From Propionibacteriaceae bacterium P6A17 (lineage in GTDB: Bacteria > Actinomycetota > Actinomycetes > Propionibacteriales > Propionibacteriaceae), in NCBI GenBank assembly GCA_000619965.1, contig KK211046.1, positions 1 to 63,965 on the forward strand: a stretch of DNA of 63,965 nucleotides. The letters are read 5' to 3'. The translations under genes and the position numbers were made by a program. Positions 45,893 to 54,717 of this stretch are shown piece after piece (within the stretch, counting starts at the first letter, position 1; each line of letters begins with the position of its first letter). Below the pieces are notes generated by a model. That model had not been told where the DNA came from. It did not search any database and saw nothing but the letters and a program-made list of their open reading frames with translations.

Positions 45893-46483
45893 CTGGGCGG
45901 CGCCGTGCCCGTGCTCCTCGTGCTCGGAGAGGATCGCGCTGAAGGCGCCGTGGAGGTCCTGGAGGCCGTCGACGATGGACGCCCAGTCGCGTTCGAAGAG
46001 CTCCGTGAGCGGAGGCGCATCCTTGCCCGCCTCGGCCGCGGCGATGGCCGCGTTGACCACCTCGGGAATCAGCGCCAGATGCTTCGGCGACGGTACGTCC
46101 ACCCACGTCACGAGGCACTTGCGGCCGTCGATCTTGATGAGGACGCCCGCGCGCCGAGCCTCGTAGTCGCGCGGCGGATCCTGGCGCAGCGACTCAGGCG
46201 CGGTGGCCCCGTCGAGCACGGCGCGGAGCGCAGGCGGGATGTCGGGGCCCTCGTCGGAGGCGAGATACCGGGCGAGCTGTTCGCGGGCCGTGATGAGCGC
46301 GTAGTTGATCGCCTTGCGGATGCACGCCGACGTGTTCTCGTGGAAGGGTCCGTCGACGTGCACGGCGGTCAGCGACAAGGTGCCATCGACCGTCGCCGTC
46401 GCGTGCCCGCTCACGCCCTCGAAGCTGCGATGCCCGAAGCCTGCGAGGGCGTCCCACGAGAGATCGTCGCGGGGGTCCGTCAT
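45887..46483 (-). CDS. Conserved hypothetical protein
   Basis: This is a 198-residue soluble protein with no signal peptide or membrane helix. Readable segments are GHATATVDGTLSLTAVHVDG, ACIRKAINYALITAREQL, GVLIKIDGRKCLVTWVDVPSPKHL and a helical, acidic C-terminus. I do not recognise a family. The alternation of strands and helices suggests a compact alpha/beta fold. The stop lies inside the last codons of malQ (tail-to-tail overlap of 6 bp). TTGAAT lies 7 nt before ATG 46483 but does not fit the TAnnnT pattern. Confidence 0.65.
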   Translation of the reverse strand: MTDPRDDLSWDALAGFGHRSFEGVSGHATATVDGTLSLTAVHVDGPFHENTSACIRKAINYALITAREQLARYLASDEGPDIPPALRAVLDGATAPESLRQDPPRDYEARRAGVLIKIDGRKCLVTWVDVPSPKHLALIPEVVNAAIAAAEAGKDAPPLTELFERDWASIVDGLQDLHGAFSAILSEHEEHGHGAAQS

Positions 46484-46556
46484 GGATTCGATTCAACCAC
46501 CGATCGTGGGGCCCTGCTGGCGTTCCGGCAGATCCGGCGAGCCAGCCTGCCGACTC

Positions 46557-47894
46557 TCAGTGACGCTTCGAGTAAGGGCTGGGGCCCTCGCTGCCCGACT
46601 CGTCGATGACCACCGTCTCGATCACCGGATCTCCCTTCGAGATGCGACGCGCGGCGCTCGGCAGCTCCGCCCGCGAGCGCAGATGGCGCGCGCGGACGTC
46701 GTCGAGGGACTCGGCGTGGACCCGTTGCCCGCGCTCGAACATCGGCACGAGCAGGTCGCGGTCGTCGCCGTCGTTGACGGGCGGCTTGCCCAGCCCGACG
46801 ATCTCGTGCGTGGCCACGCCCTTCTCGTCGCGGCGTCGCATCGCGAACTTGCGGCCGCCCAGCGAACCCTTGCCCGACGACTTCTTGGCCACAGAGACGA
46901 GCTCCGCATCCGGATCATCGCTCTCGGCGCGGGCGACCAGCTTGTAGACGAAGGACGCCGTCGGGTGCCCCGAGCCGGTGACGAGCTGGGTGCCGACGCC
47001 GTACCCGTCGACGGGGGCTCCCTGCAGGAGCGCGATCTGCCACTCGTCGAGGTCGGACGTGACGATGATCTTGGTGTCGGTGGCGCCGAGGTCGTCGAGC
47101 AGGTCGCGGGCCTCGCGGGCGACGAGCGCGAGGTCGCCGGAGTCCAGACGGATCGCGCCGAGCTTGCCGTCGGTGAGCTCGACGGCCTTGCGGATCGCCT
47201 GCTCGATGTCGTAGGTGTCGACCAGCAGGGTCGTGCCGTTGCCGTAGGTGGCGAGCTGCGCGCGGAAGGCGTCCTCCTCGGTGTCGTGCAGGAGGGTGAA
47301 CGAGTGCGCGGCCGTGCCCGCCGTCGGGATGCCGTAGCGGCGGCCGGCCTCAAGGTCGGAGGTCCAGGCGAAACCCGCGATGTAGGCCGCGCGCGCGGCG
47401 GCGACGGCGGCCCACTCGTTGGTGCGACGCGCGCCCATCTCCGCGCAGGGGCGGTCGCCGGCCATCCACGTCATGCGGGAGGCGGCGGAGGCGACGGCGG
47501 AGTCGTAGTTGTAGATGCTGAGCAGCACCGTCTCGAGTACCACGGCTTCCGCGAACGTCCCCTCGACGGACAGCACCGGCGAACCGGGGAAGTAGATCTC
47601 GCCCTCGGGATAGCCCCAGATGTCGCCGGAGAATCGGTAGTTGGCGAGCCACTCGGCGGTGTCGTCGTCGACGACGCCGGTCTCGCGCAGGAAGGTGACC
47701 TCCTCGTCGCCGAAGCGGAACGCCTCGACGGCGTCGAGTGCGCGCCCCACGCCGGCGACGACGCCGTAGCGGCGGCCCTCCGGGAGGCGGCGGGAGAACA
47801 GGTCGAACAGCGAGCGGCGATCGGCCGTGCCTGCCCGGCGTGCGGCCTGCACCATGGTGAGCTCGTAATGGTCGGTGAGCAACGCGGTGGTCAT
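46557..47894 (-). CDS. pncB: Nicotinate phosphoribosyltransferase
   Basis: This 445-residue enzyme joins nicotinate and PRPP in NAD salvage. It has TDHYELTMVQAARRAG, RRLPEGRRYGVVAG, GARRTNEWAAVAAARAAYIA, GTAAHSFTLLHDTEEDAF, LDSGDLALVAREARDLLD and IIVTSDLDEWQIALL. ATG 47894 has TAGAGT (47902-47907) 7 nt upstream (leaderless). It is divergent from clpS. I recall the same clpS-pncB head-to-head layout in mycobacteria. Confidence 0.94.
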   Translation of the reverse strand: MTTALLTDHYELTMVQAARRAGTADRRSLFDLFSRRLPEGRRYGVVAGVGRALDAVEAFRFGDEEVTFLRETGVVDDDTAEWLANYRFSGDIWGYPEGEIYFPGSPVLSVEGTFAEAVVLETVLLSIYNYDSAVASAASRMTWMAGDRPCAEMGARRTNEWAAVAAARAAYIAGFAWTSDLEAGRRYGIPTAGTAAHSFTLLHDTEEDAFRAQLATYGNGTTLLVDTYDIEQAIRKAVELTDGKLGAIRLDSGDLALVAREARDLLDDLGATDTKIIVTSDLDEWQIALLQGAPVDGYGVGTQLVTGSGHPTASFVYKLVARAESDDPDAELVSVAKKSSGKGSLGGRKFAMRRRDEKGVATHEIVGLGKPPVNDGDDRDLLVPMFERGQRVHAESLDDVRARHLRSRAELPSAARRISKGDPVIETVVIDESGSEGPSPYSKRH

Positions 47895-48015
47895 GCTTGG
47901 CACTCTACTGCCGCGACGGCGGCGATGCCCGTCGTCGGGCGCGCGAAGTGCCGGGGAACGCCCCGAAGGGCCCGACGGCGTGGCCCGACTCGTCGGGAAG
48001 TGGAAGGATTGGGCT

Positions 48016-48294
48016 GTGACCGAGACCGTGATCCGGCCCGAGGAGGCCCTCGACCAGACGATGCAGCGCCAATGGGTGACCATCGTCTGGGACGACCCGG
48101 TGAATCTCATGAGCTACGTCGCGCACGTCTTCCAGGAATACTTCGGCTACTCGGCCGACGAGGCGGAGCGCCTCATGCTGCGCGTCCACAACGAGGGGCG
48201 GGCGGTGGTGTCCACCGGCAACCGCGAGGAGATGGAGCGCGACGTCATGGCCATGCAGGGCTACTCGCTGTGGGCGACGATGGAGCTCGCCTGA
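48016..48294 (+). CDS. clpS: ClpS adaptor protein
   Basis: This 92-residue N-end-rule adaptor delivers substrates to the ClpAP/ClpCP protease. The signature VTIVWDDPVNLMSYVAHVFQ and HNEGRAVVSTGNREEMERDV are typical. GTG 48016 has GGAAGGA about 8 nt upstream. It overlaps the DUF2017 gene by 1 bp. Confidence 0.93.
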   Translation: MTETVIRPEEALDQTMQRQWVTIVWDDPVNLMSYVAHVFQEYFGYSADEAERLMLRVHNEGRAVVSTGNREEMERDVMAMQGYSLWATMELA

Positions 48295-48893
48295 TGCTGC
48301 TGCCCACGGATGTGATCTGGATCTTCGACGGACGCGACGGCGTCGGCGAGATGCTGGCGGAGCTCGTCGCGGCGCACCTGCGGGCTGTCGAGCTGCTCGT
48401 ACCGCCCAGCGCGCTGCGCGAGGTGGACGATCCGCTCGAGGCGTGGGCCGTCGACGAGGGTTTCCGCGCGCTCGAGCGCCTCGACTCCACCCGGCTCGAA
48501 CGGCTGTTCCCGCCCGCCGTCGACGAGGCACTCGACCCAGACCACATCGCGCGCGAGGCGATGGTGCGTTCGCGCGCCACGACGATGCACGCCCACGCCC
48601 GCGAAGTGCTCGCCGGGTTGGAGCGACATGGCGCCTTCGTGCCGGTGACCGAGGAGGAGTCGTCTGCGTGGCTGCAAACCTTCGGCGCGCTGCGGGTGGC
48701 GCTGCACGCCGACCTCGCAGGGTCCCCGTCGCGGCTGGCAGAGCCCACCCGTGAGCGCATCGACGAGCACCCCGCGCTGGCGGCGGTGCTGGACTGGCTC
48801 GCGTACAACATCGAGGACCTGCTGGAGACACGGTCCGCGTGCCTCAGCGTCGGCGCGGGGCTCGACATCAGCGAGATCGAGGAGTGGGAATGA
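48294..48893 (+). CDS. DUF2017 family protein
   Basis: This 199-residue actinobacterial protein is regularly encoded after clpS. It is largely helical, with LLPTDVIWIFDGRDGVGEML near the start, VDEALDPDHIAREAMVRSRA in the middle and HPALAAVLDWLAYNIEDLLE near the end. Its start overlaps the clpS stop and its stop overlaps the murI start by 4 bp. Function is unknown; position suggests a link to ClpS-dependent proteolysis. Confidence 0.85.
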   Translation: MLLPTDVIWIFDGRDGVGEMLAELVAAHLRAVELLVPPSALREVDDPLEAWAVDEGFRALERLDSTRLERLFPPAVDEALDPDHIAREAMVRSRATTMHAHAREVLAGLERHGAFVPVTEEESSAWLQTFGALRVALHADLAGSPSRLAEPTRERIDEHPALAAVLDWLAYNIEDLLETRSACLSVGAGLDISEIEEWE

Positions 48894-49690
48894 GCGTGGA
48901 CAAACCCATCGGCGTGTTCGACTCCGGCTTCGGGGGGCTGACGGTGGTGAGTTCGCTCGTCGAGCAGCTCCCCAACGAGGACCTCGTCTACCTGGGCGAC
49001 ACGGCACGGGCTCCCTATGGGCCCAGGCCCATCGCGCAGGTGCGGGAGTTCGCGCTCCAAGGGCTGGACTTCCTGATGGACCAGGGGGTGAAAGCCCTCG
49101 TCATCGCCTGCAACTCCGCGTCGTCGGCGGCCATCCGCGACGCGCGCGAGCGCTACCCCGTGCCCGTGACGGAAGTGGTGCTCCCGGCGGCGTCGCGCGC
49201 CGTCGCCGCCACCCGCAACGGCAACGTCGGGGTGATCGCCACGCAGTCGACGGTCTCCTCGGGCTCGTACGACGAAGCCTTCGCCGTCGCCCGCCACATC
49301 CGACTGACCAAGCAGGCCGCGCCGAGGTTCGTGGAGTTCGTGGAGGCAGGCATCACCGGCGGCCCCGAGCTGCTCGCCGTCGCAGAGGAGTACCTGGCCC
49401 CCATCCAGGCCGCGCAGTGCGACACACTCATCCTCGGCTGCACCCACTATCCGCTCCTGACCGGCGTGATCTCCTACGTGCTCGGCAACTCCGTCACCCT
49501 CGTGTCCAGCTCCGACGCCTGCGCCCAGTCGACCTATGGCAGGCTCACCCAGATGTCGCTGCTGCACCACCATCCCCGCGAGGCCACCCGTCGCTTCTTC
49601 ACGACGGGCGACCCGGGCGATTTCCAAGGCATCGGGCGGCGGCTCGTCGGGGGCTTCGTCGCGGACGTCACGACGGTCGACCTCGCCTGA
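48890..49690 (+). CDS. murI: Glutamate racemase
   Basis: This 266-residue enzyme makes D-glutamate for peptidoglycan. It begins IGVFDSGFGGLTV, has LVYLGDTARAPYG, the first catalytic cysteine in IACNSAS and the second in LGCTHYPLL. ATG 48890 is preceded by GAGGAGTGGG and overlaps the DUF2017 stop by 4 bp. The clpS-DUF2017-murI chain is coupled by overlaps. Confidence 0.95.
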   Translation: MSVDKPIGVFDSGFGGLTVVSSLVEQLPNEDLVYLGDTARAPYGPRPIAQVREFALQGLDFLMDQGVKALVIACNSASSAAIRDARERYPVPVTEVVLPAASRAVAATRNGNVGVIATQSTVSSGSYDEAFAVARHIRLTKQAAPRFVEFVEAGITGGPELLAVAEEYLAPIQAAQCDTLILGCTHYPLLTGVISYVLGNSVTLVSSSDACAQSTYGRLTQMSLLHHHPREATRRFFTTGDPGDFQGIGRRLVGGFVADVTTVDLA

Positions 49691-49738
49691 CGCGGGCGAT
49701 GTGCAGGGTCGGCCGAGCGAAGGACTAGGCTGGCCGCC

Positions 49739-50461
49739 ATGAGCTTCACCCGCTTCGATGGACGGCGCCCCGACGAGCTTCGGCCGGTGCGGATCACCCG
49801 CCACTGGCTCGACCACGCGGAGGGCTCGGTGCTCGTCGAGTTCGGCCGCACCCGCGTGTTGTGCGCGGCGAGCGCGACGGTCGGCGTGCCGCGCTGGCGC
49901 AAGGATTCGGGGCTCGGCTGGGTGACCGCGGAGTACGAGATGCTGCCGCGCGCCACGCACACCCGCTCCGACCGCGAGTCGCGGCGGGGCAAGGTCGGCG
50001 GGCGCACCCACGAGATCTCCCGGCTGATCGGCCGCTCGCTCAGAGCTGTCGTCGACATGTCGCAGCTCGGCGAGAACACCATCGTGCTCGACTGCGACGT
50101 CCTGCAGGCCGACGGCGGCACCCGCACCGCGGCCATCACCGGCGCCTACGTGGCGCTGGCGGACGCCGTCGAGTACTTGCGCGGCCAAGGGGCGCTTTCG
50201 GACAACCCGCTGAAGGACTCCGTCGCCGCCATCTCCGTCGGCTACCTGGGGGAGCAGCCGCTGCTGGACCTCGCCTACGAGGAGGACTCGAAGGCCGACA
50301 CCGACCTCAACGTCGTCATGACGGGGTCCGGCAAGTTCATCGAGGTGCAGGGCACGGCGGAGGGCGAGCCATTCTCCCGCGCGGAGCTGGGGGCGCTGCT
50401 CGACCTCGGCGAGGCAGGCTGCCGTGCACTCACCGAGTTGCAGCGCGAGGCGCTCGCGTGA
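49739..50461 (+). CDS. rph: Ribonuclease PH
   Basis: This 240-residue phosphorolytic exoribonuclease trims tRNA 3' ends. [58 protein letters not shown] and [19 protein letters not shown] are family hallmarks. ATG 49739 has TAGGCT 7 nt upstream (leaderless). It is followed with a 4-bp overlap by rdgB, a frequent pairing. Confidence 0.96.
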   Translation: MSFTRFDGRRPDELRPVRITRHWLDHAEGSVLVEFGRTRVLCAASATVGVPRWRKDSGLGWVTAEYEMLPRATHTRSDRESRRGKVGGRTHEISRLIGRSLRAVVDMSQLGENTIVLDCDVLQADGGTRTAAITGAYVALADAVEYLRGQGALSDNPLKDSVAAISVGYLGEQPLLDLAYEEDSKADTDLNVVMTGSGKFIEVQGTAEGEPFSRAELGALLDLGEAGCRALTELQREALA

Positions 50462-51066
50462 CGCGCCCGAGCCGGGTGGTGCTGGCCACCAACAACCCCA
50501 AGAAGTTGGCCGAGCTGCGCCGGGTCGTCGAGGCGGCGGGGGTGGACGTCGAGGTCCTCGGCCTCGCCGACCTGCCCAGCTACCCGGAGCCCAACGAGAC
50601 GGAGCGCACCTTCGAAGGCAACGCGCTCATCAAAGCCCGCGAGGCGGCCACCCGGACGGGCATCGTCGCGGTGGCCGACGACTCCGGCCTGGAGGTGGAC
50701 GAACTCAACGGCATGCCCGGCGTGCGCTCGTCGCGGTGGGCGGGGCCCATGTGCGACGACGAGGAGAACAACGAGCTCCTGCTGGCGCAGCTCGACGGGG
50801 TGCCCGCCAACCGGCGGACGGCGCGCTTCCGCTGCGCGCTCGCGCTCGTCACCCCCGACGGCGAGGAGCGCGTCTGGCACGGCACGATGGAGGGGAGGAT
50901 CGCCGATGCGCCCGCAGGAGAGCACGGGTTTGGCTACGACCCGCTGTTCATCCCCGACGGCGAGGCGCGCACGTCGGCCCAGATGACCCCCGACGAGAAG
51001 GACGCGATCAGCCATCGCGGAGAGGCGGTGCGGGCCTTCGTCGCCTGGCTGGGGGAGCAGCCGTGA
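50458..51066 (+). CDS. rdgB: Non-canonical purine NTP pyrophosphatase (RdgB/HAM1)
   Basis: This 202-residue enzyme hydrolyses dITP, ITP and XTP to monophosphates, cleansing nucleotide pools. It shows [46 protein letters not shown] (metal site), [10 protein letters not shown] and [14 protein letters not shown] 50458 overlaps rph by 4 bp and its stop overlaps thyA by 4 bp. Confidence 0.95.
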   Translation: MTRPSRVVLATNNPKKLAELRRVVEAAGVDVEVLGLADLPSYPEPNETERTFEGNALIKAREAATRTGIVAVADDSGLEVDELNGMPGVRSSRWAGPMCDDEENNELLLAQLDGVPANRRTARFRCALALVTPDGEERVWHGTMEGRIADAPAGEHGFGYDPLFIPDGEARTSAQMTPDEKDAISHRGEAVRAFVAWLGEQP

Positions 51067-51857
51067 AGCAGTACCTCGACCTCCTTGGTCGCATCATGGA
51101 CGAGGGCGTCGACAAGTCCGACCGCACCGGCACTGGCACGCGCAGCGTCTTCGGACACCAGATGCGCTTCGACCTCGCCGATGGATTCCCGCTCGTGACC
51201 ACGAAGAAGGTGCACACCCGTTCGGTGTTCGGGGAGCTGCTGTGGTTCCTGCGCGGCGACACGAACATTCGTTGGCTGCACGACAACGGCATCACGATCT
51301 GGGACGAGTGGGCGGACGCCGACGGCAACCTCGGCCCCATCTACGGCTATCAGTGGCGGAGCTGGCCGACACCGTCGGGCGAGCACGTGGACCAGATCGC
51401 GCGCGTGATCTCCTCGATCCGCGACAACCCGGATTCGCGCCGGCACATCGTCTCGGCGTGGAACGTCGCCGACGTCGACCAGATGGCGCTGCCGCCGTGC
51501 CACGCGCTGTTCCAGTTCTACGTCGCCGACGGGCGCCTCTCGTGCCAGCTCTACCAGCGGTCGGCCGACGTGTTCCTGGGCGTGCCGTTCAACATCGCGA
51601 GCTACGCGCTGCTCACGCACATGGTGGCCCAGGTGACGGGCCTTGCCGTGGGCGAGTTCGTGCACACGCTCGGCGATGCTCACATCTACGCCAACCACTT
51701 CGAGCAGGTGGCGCTCCAGCGATCGCGCGAGCCTCGCCCGCTGCCGCGGCTGACGCTCAACCCAGACGTGCGCGAGATCGACGCGTTCGAGCTCGCTGAC
51801 ATCACGCTGACCGGCTACGAGCCGCACCCGACGATCAAGGCGCCGATCGCGGTCTGA
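51063..51857 (+). CDS. thyA: Thymidylate synthase
   Basis: This 264-residue folate-dependent enzyme methylates dUMP to dTMP. It has [19 protein letters not shown], the catalytic cysteine in [31 protein letters not shown] and [12 protein letters not shown] 51063 overlaps rdgB by 4 bp. The oxidised folate it produces is recycled by folA encoded 121 bp downstream. Length equals the usual ThyA length. Confidence 0.96.
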   Translation: MKQYLDLLGRIMDEGVDKSDRTGTGTRSVFGHQMRFDLADGFPLVTTKKVHTRSVFGELLWFLRGDTNIRWLHDNGITIWDEWADADGNLGPIYGYQWRSWPTPSGEHVDQIARVISSIRDNPDSRRHIVSAWNVADVDQMALPPCHALFQFYVADGRLSCQLYQRSADVFLGVPFNIASYALLTHMVAQVTGLAVGEFVHTLGDAHIYANHFEQVALQRSREPRPLPRLTLNPDVREIDAFELADITLTGYEPHPTIKAPIAV

Positions 51858-51978
51858 CGGGGCCTGGGCCGTCGTCGGGCGCCTCGGCCCTCGCCGCGTC
51901 GGGGCGTGATCGCCTAGGCTTCGGAAAGGGAATGCGCGGCATCCGTCTGCGGCGCGCCGCACAGGGAAGGAGCATCGG

Positions 51979-52458
51979 ATGAGGATCGTGGCGATCGCCG
52001 CCGTGGCCGACAACTGGGTCATCGGATCGGGCGACGACATGTTGTGGCACCTGCCCGAGGACTTCAAGCGGTTCAAGCGCGTCACCACCGGCCACACGCT
52101 CGTGATGGGCCGCCGGACCCATGAGCAGATCGGCCGCACGCTGCCAAACCGGAGGATCATCGTCGTGACCCGCAACGAGGAGTGGAGCGACGACGGCGTC
52201 GAGGTGGCGCACTCCATCGAGGAGGCGCTGGAGCTCGCAGCGCAGACGCCTGACAAGGTGTGTTACATCGGCGGCGGGGCGCAGATCTACGAGGAGGCGT
52301 GGCCCTACCTCACGGAGCTGGACATCACGCACGTGCGGCTGTCGCCCGAAGGCCGGGCCACCTTCCCGATCATCTCGCCGAACGAATGGACTGAGGTGTC
52401 CCGGGAGCCCCACGACCAGTTCGACTTCGTGCGCTACCTGCCCACGCCCGGGCAGTGA
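51979..52458 (+). CDS. folA: Dihydrofolate reductase
   Basis: This 159-residue enzyme reduces dihydrofolate with NADPH. It has VAIAAVADNWVIGSGDDMLW, HLPEDFKRFKRVTTGH (active-site Asp replaced by Glu-Asp pair), VMGRRTHEQIGRTLPNR and YIGGGAQIYEEAWP. ATG 51979 has AGGGAAGGAG upstream. The spacer after thyA also shows TAGGCT at 51915-51920, too far from the ATG to be a leaderless signal for it, but possibly a promoter. It overlaps dinB by 4 bp. Confidence 0.94.
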   Translation: MRIVAIAAVADNWVIGSGDDMLWHLPEDFKRFKRVTTGHTLVMGRRTHEQIGRTLPNRRIIVVTRNEEWSDDGVEVAHSIEEALELAAQTPDKVCYIGGGAQIYEEAWPYLTELDITHVRLSPEGRATFPIISPNEWTEVSREPHDQFDFVRYLPTPGQ

Positions 52459-53819
52459 CGATCCTGCACCTCGACCTCGACGCGTTCTTCGCGTCGGTCG
52501 AGCAGCGCGACAAGCCCAGCCTGCGCGGGCGGCCGGTGGTCGTCGGAGGCACGGGGCCGCGGGGCGTCGTCGCGACGGCGAGCTACGAGGCGCGCATGTT
52601 CGGGATCCGGTCGGCGATGTCCGGGGCCGAGGCGAGGCGTCGGGCGCGCGGCCGGGTCGCGTTCTTGGGCGGCAGGTTCCAGGCGTACCGGGAGTCGTCG
52701 CAGGTCGTCATGGGGCTGCTGCGCGAGGTCTCGCCGCTGGTGGAGCCGCTCAGCCTCGACGAAGCGTATGTCGACCTGACTCCGGCAGGGTGGGCGTTCG
52801 ACGAGCTGTCCGACCGGGTGGCGTGGTTACGGGCGGAGCTGCGCCGGCGGACCCAGGGGCTGACCTCTTCCGTTGGCGTGGGGTCGTCGAAACTCGTTGC
52901 CAAGCTGGCCTCGGAGGCGGCCAAGCCCGACGGCGCGCGGATTCTCGCGCCCAAGGAGGAGCGGGACTTCCTGGGGCCGCTGCCCGTGCGGGCGATCCCC
53001 GGCGTCGGGCCGGCCACCGAGCAGCGGCTGCTCGCGCTCGGGCTGCACACGATCGACGAGCTGCGCCACGCGGACGAGGCCGAGCTGGTCCGCGAGCTTG
53101 GGGCGTCATCGGGGGCCTCGCTGGCGCGCTTCGCGCGGGGTGAGGATCGTCGTCGGGTGGAGGCGGGCGGCGAGGCGAAGTCGATCTCGACGGAGGACAC
53201 GTTCCAAACCGACCTCACGAATCGGGCCCAGCTCCAGCACATCCTGCGGCGCGACGCGGCGAATGTGGTCGCACGGCTGGTGCGCAAGGGGCTGTTCGCG
53301 CGGACGGTGACGCTGAAGGTGCGGTACGCGGACTTCGAGACGCTCACCCGGGCGTCATCGCTGGGCGGCGCCACCGACGACGAGGCGACGATCGCGGCGG
53401 CGGCGCTCGCGCTGCTGGATGATCTGGACGTGAGCCCCGGGGTGCGGCTGCTCGGCGTCGGGGTGTCGGGCTTCGCGAGCGCGGCGCAGGACCGGCTGTT
53501 CGGGGATGAGGCTGCGGCGGTGTCGTCGGCGGCGCCTGACGGCGAGGAAGCGGACTTCGCGCCAGAGGACTCGGCGACGGTGCGCGGCCACGGATACTTC
53601 CCGGGCGCGGACGTCGAGCACGATGAGCACGGGCGTGGCTGGGTGTGGGGCAGCGGCAAGGGCCTTGTAACTGTGCGGTTCGAATGCAGGGGGAGCGCGC
53701 CGGGGCCTGTGCGGACGCTGCCGCTGGACGATCCCGGATTGCGGCTGACGAGGCCGCTGCCGCTGGAAGGCGACGGTGTCGCCGACGCCATGGATCGGGT
53801 GGGATCGAACGGCTCCTAA
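52455..53819 (+). CDS. dinB: DNA polymerase IV (Y-family)
   Basis: This 454-residue translesion polymerase has catalytic motifs ILHLDLDAFFASVEQ and SLDEAYVDLT, GVGSSKLVAKLASEAAKP, the helix-hairpin-helix IPGVGPATEQRLLALG and a little-finger domain from about 245. It is about 100 residues longer than E. coli Pol IV. The extra C-terminus (from about 350) contains YFPGADVEHDEHGRGWVWG, seen in actinobacterial DinB. I see no C-terminal clamp-binding motif with confidence. GTG 52455 overlaps folA by 4 bp. The stop codon lies inside the left arm of a 28-bp perfect inverted repeat. Confidence 0.93.
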   Translation: MTILHLDLDAFFASVEQRDKPSLRGRPVVVGGTGPRGVVATASYEARMFGIRSAMSGAEARRRARGRVAFLGGRFQAYRESSQVVMGLLREVSPLVEPLSLDEAYVDLTPAGWAFDELSDRVAWLRAELRRRTQGLTSSVGVGSSKLVAKLASEAAKPDGARILAPKEERDFLGPLPVRAIPGVGPATEQRLLALGLHTIDELRHADEAELVRELGASSGASLARFARGEDRRRVEAGGEAKSISTEDTFQTDLTNRAQLQHILRRDAANVVARLVRKGLFARTVTLKVRYADFETLTRASSLGGATDDEATIAAAALALLDDLDVSPGVRLLGVGVSGFASAAQDRLFGDEAAAVSSAAPDGEEADFAPEDSATVRGHGYFPGADVEHDEHGRGWVWGSGKGLVTVRFECRGSAPGPVRTLPLDDPGLRLTRPLPLEGDGVADAMDRVGSNGS

Positions 53820-53900
53820 CCACCAGCTCACATTCGATTCGCGAAATGCCGTGTTGAGAGCGCTCTTCCTGCATCGAATGTGAGCTGGTGGTTAGGAGCC
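53811..53900. repeat. 90-bp palindrome with perfect 28-bp arms
   Basis: Positions 53811-53838 are the exact inverse complement of 53873-53900. The 34-bp centre contains the 10-bp palindrome AGAGCGCTCT (53857-53866). The left arm includes the last two codons and stop of dinB. The right arm ends 30 bp before the phosphoesterase ATG. It may be a very stable terminator or a small mobile palindrome. No target duplication is visible and there is no T-tract. Confidence 0.85.
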
Positions 53901-53930
53901 GTGAATGCTGGCGAGTAGACTCGGCCTGCG

Positions 53931-54485
53931 ATGGGAGATCGAATGTTCGCGGCAGTGTTGCCGCCTCAGCCATTGGTGGAGGAGCTCGACGACCTGCTGC
54001 GGCCGCGGCGTGGTCACGACCCGCGGCTGCGCTGGACCAGACCCGACGGATGGCACCTGACCACGGCATTCATGGCCGACGTGCCCGACCCTGAGCGGCT
54101 GGAGGAGACCCTCGGCGAGGCCGCGGCCCAGGTGGCGCCGTTCCCGATCCGCGTCGCATCCGGGCTCGCATTCCCGCACCCCGTCGCGGCGCGCGTGCTG
54201 GCGCTCGGAGTCACCAACGGCGCCCCGCAGCCCGCGGCGCTGGCGACGAAGTGCCGCCACGCCGCCAACCGCGCCGGTGCCGCGCCCGACGGGGCCCGCT
54301 TCGTCGGGCACCTCACCCTCGCCCGCGCCAACCGCGGGATCCAGGCGACGAAGTGGCTCGGCGTGCTGGACTCGTTCCCCGGCTGGACGTTCCCCGTCGA
54401 TGAGGTGGCGCTCGTGCAGTCGCACCAGGTGGGCAGGAACTACGAGGTCATCGCCCGTTTCGGGCTCCGCGGTGGCACGCCCTAG
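53931..54485 (+). CDS. thpR: 2'-5' RNA ligase-like 2H phosphoesterase
   Basis: This 184-residue protein has the two HxTx motifs of the 2H superfamily: HLTT near residue 42 and HLTL near residue 125. The family includes RNA 2',3'-cyclic phosphodiesterases acting on RNA ends. It starts MFAAVLPPQPLVEELDDLL after four residues. ATG 53943 is an alternative start. TAGACT lies 9 nt before ATG 53931, slightly longer than the other leaderless candidates here. Physiological substrate is unknown. Confidence 0.88.
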   Translation: MGDRMFAAVLPPQPLVEELDDLLRPRRGHDPRLRWTRPDGWHLTTAFMADVPDPERLEETLGEAAAQVAPFPIRVASGLAFPHPVAARVLALGVTNGAPQPAALATKCRHAANRAGAAPDGARFVGHLTLARANRGIQATKWLGVLDSFPGWTFPVDEVALVQSHQVGRNYEVIARFGLRGGTP

Positions 54486-54500
54486 ACTTGTCCCTCGTAC

Positions 54501-54582
54501 GCGCGAGTGGCGGAATTGGTAGACGCGCAGGATTTAGGTTCCTGTGCCTTCGGGCGTGAGGGTTCAAGTCCCTTCTCGCGTA
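54501..54582 (+). tRNA. tRNA-Leu (anticodon UAG)
   Basis: This is an 82-nt class II tRNA. Acceptor GCGCGAG (54501-54507) pairs with CTCGCGT (54575-54581), discriminator A 54582. The D-arm contains GGCGGAATTGGTAGACGC, the anticodon stem-loop CAGGA-TTTAGGT-TCCTG gives UAG, the long variable arm is TGCCTTCGGGCGT, and the T-arm GAGGGTTCAAGTCCCTT. CCA is not encoded (CGC follows). The first pair is G1-U72, a wobble where bacterial leucine tRNAs normally have G-C. Confidence 0.95.
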
Positions 54583-54717
54583 CGCTTCTGCCCCTGCGGA
54601 GTGGGACTTGCTCGAGGGGGCAGACGACTTGGCCTGCCCCGTTACCTTGGAAGAGTCGTCGAAGCGGCGATGCTGCCCTTTTCCAGGGACTTGACCTTGA
54701 AGGGAAGGGGATATGCT

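Noticed and set aside
53811-53900. Insertion sequence remnant
   Set aside because: The flanks GGGATCGAAC and GTGAATGCTG show no target duplication, and there is no transposase fragment between the arms.
54560-54600. Attachment site in the tRNA-Leu 3' end
   Set aside because: I could not find a second copy of the tRNA 3' segment downstream, and no integrase gene is present in the window.
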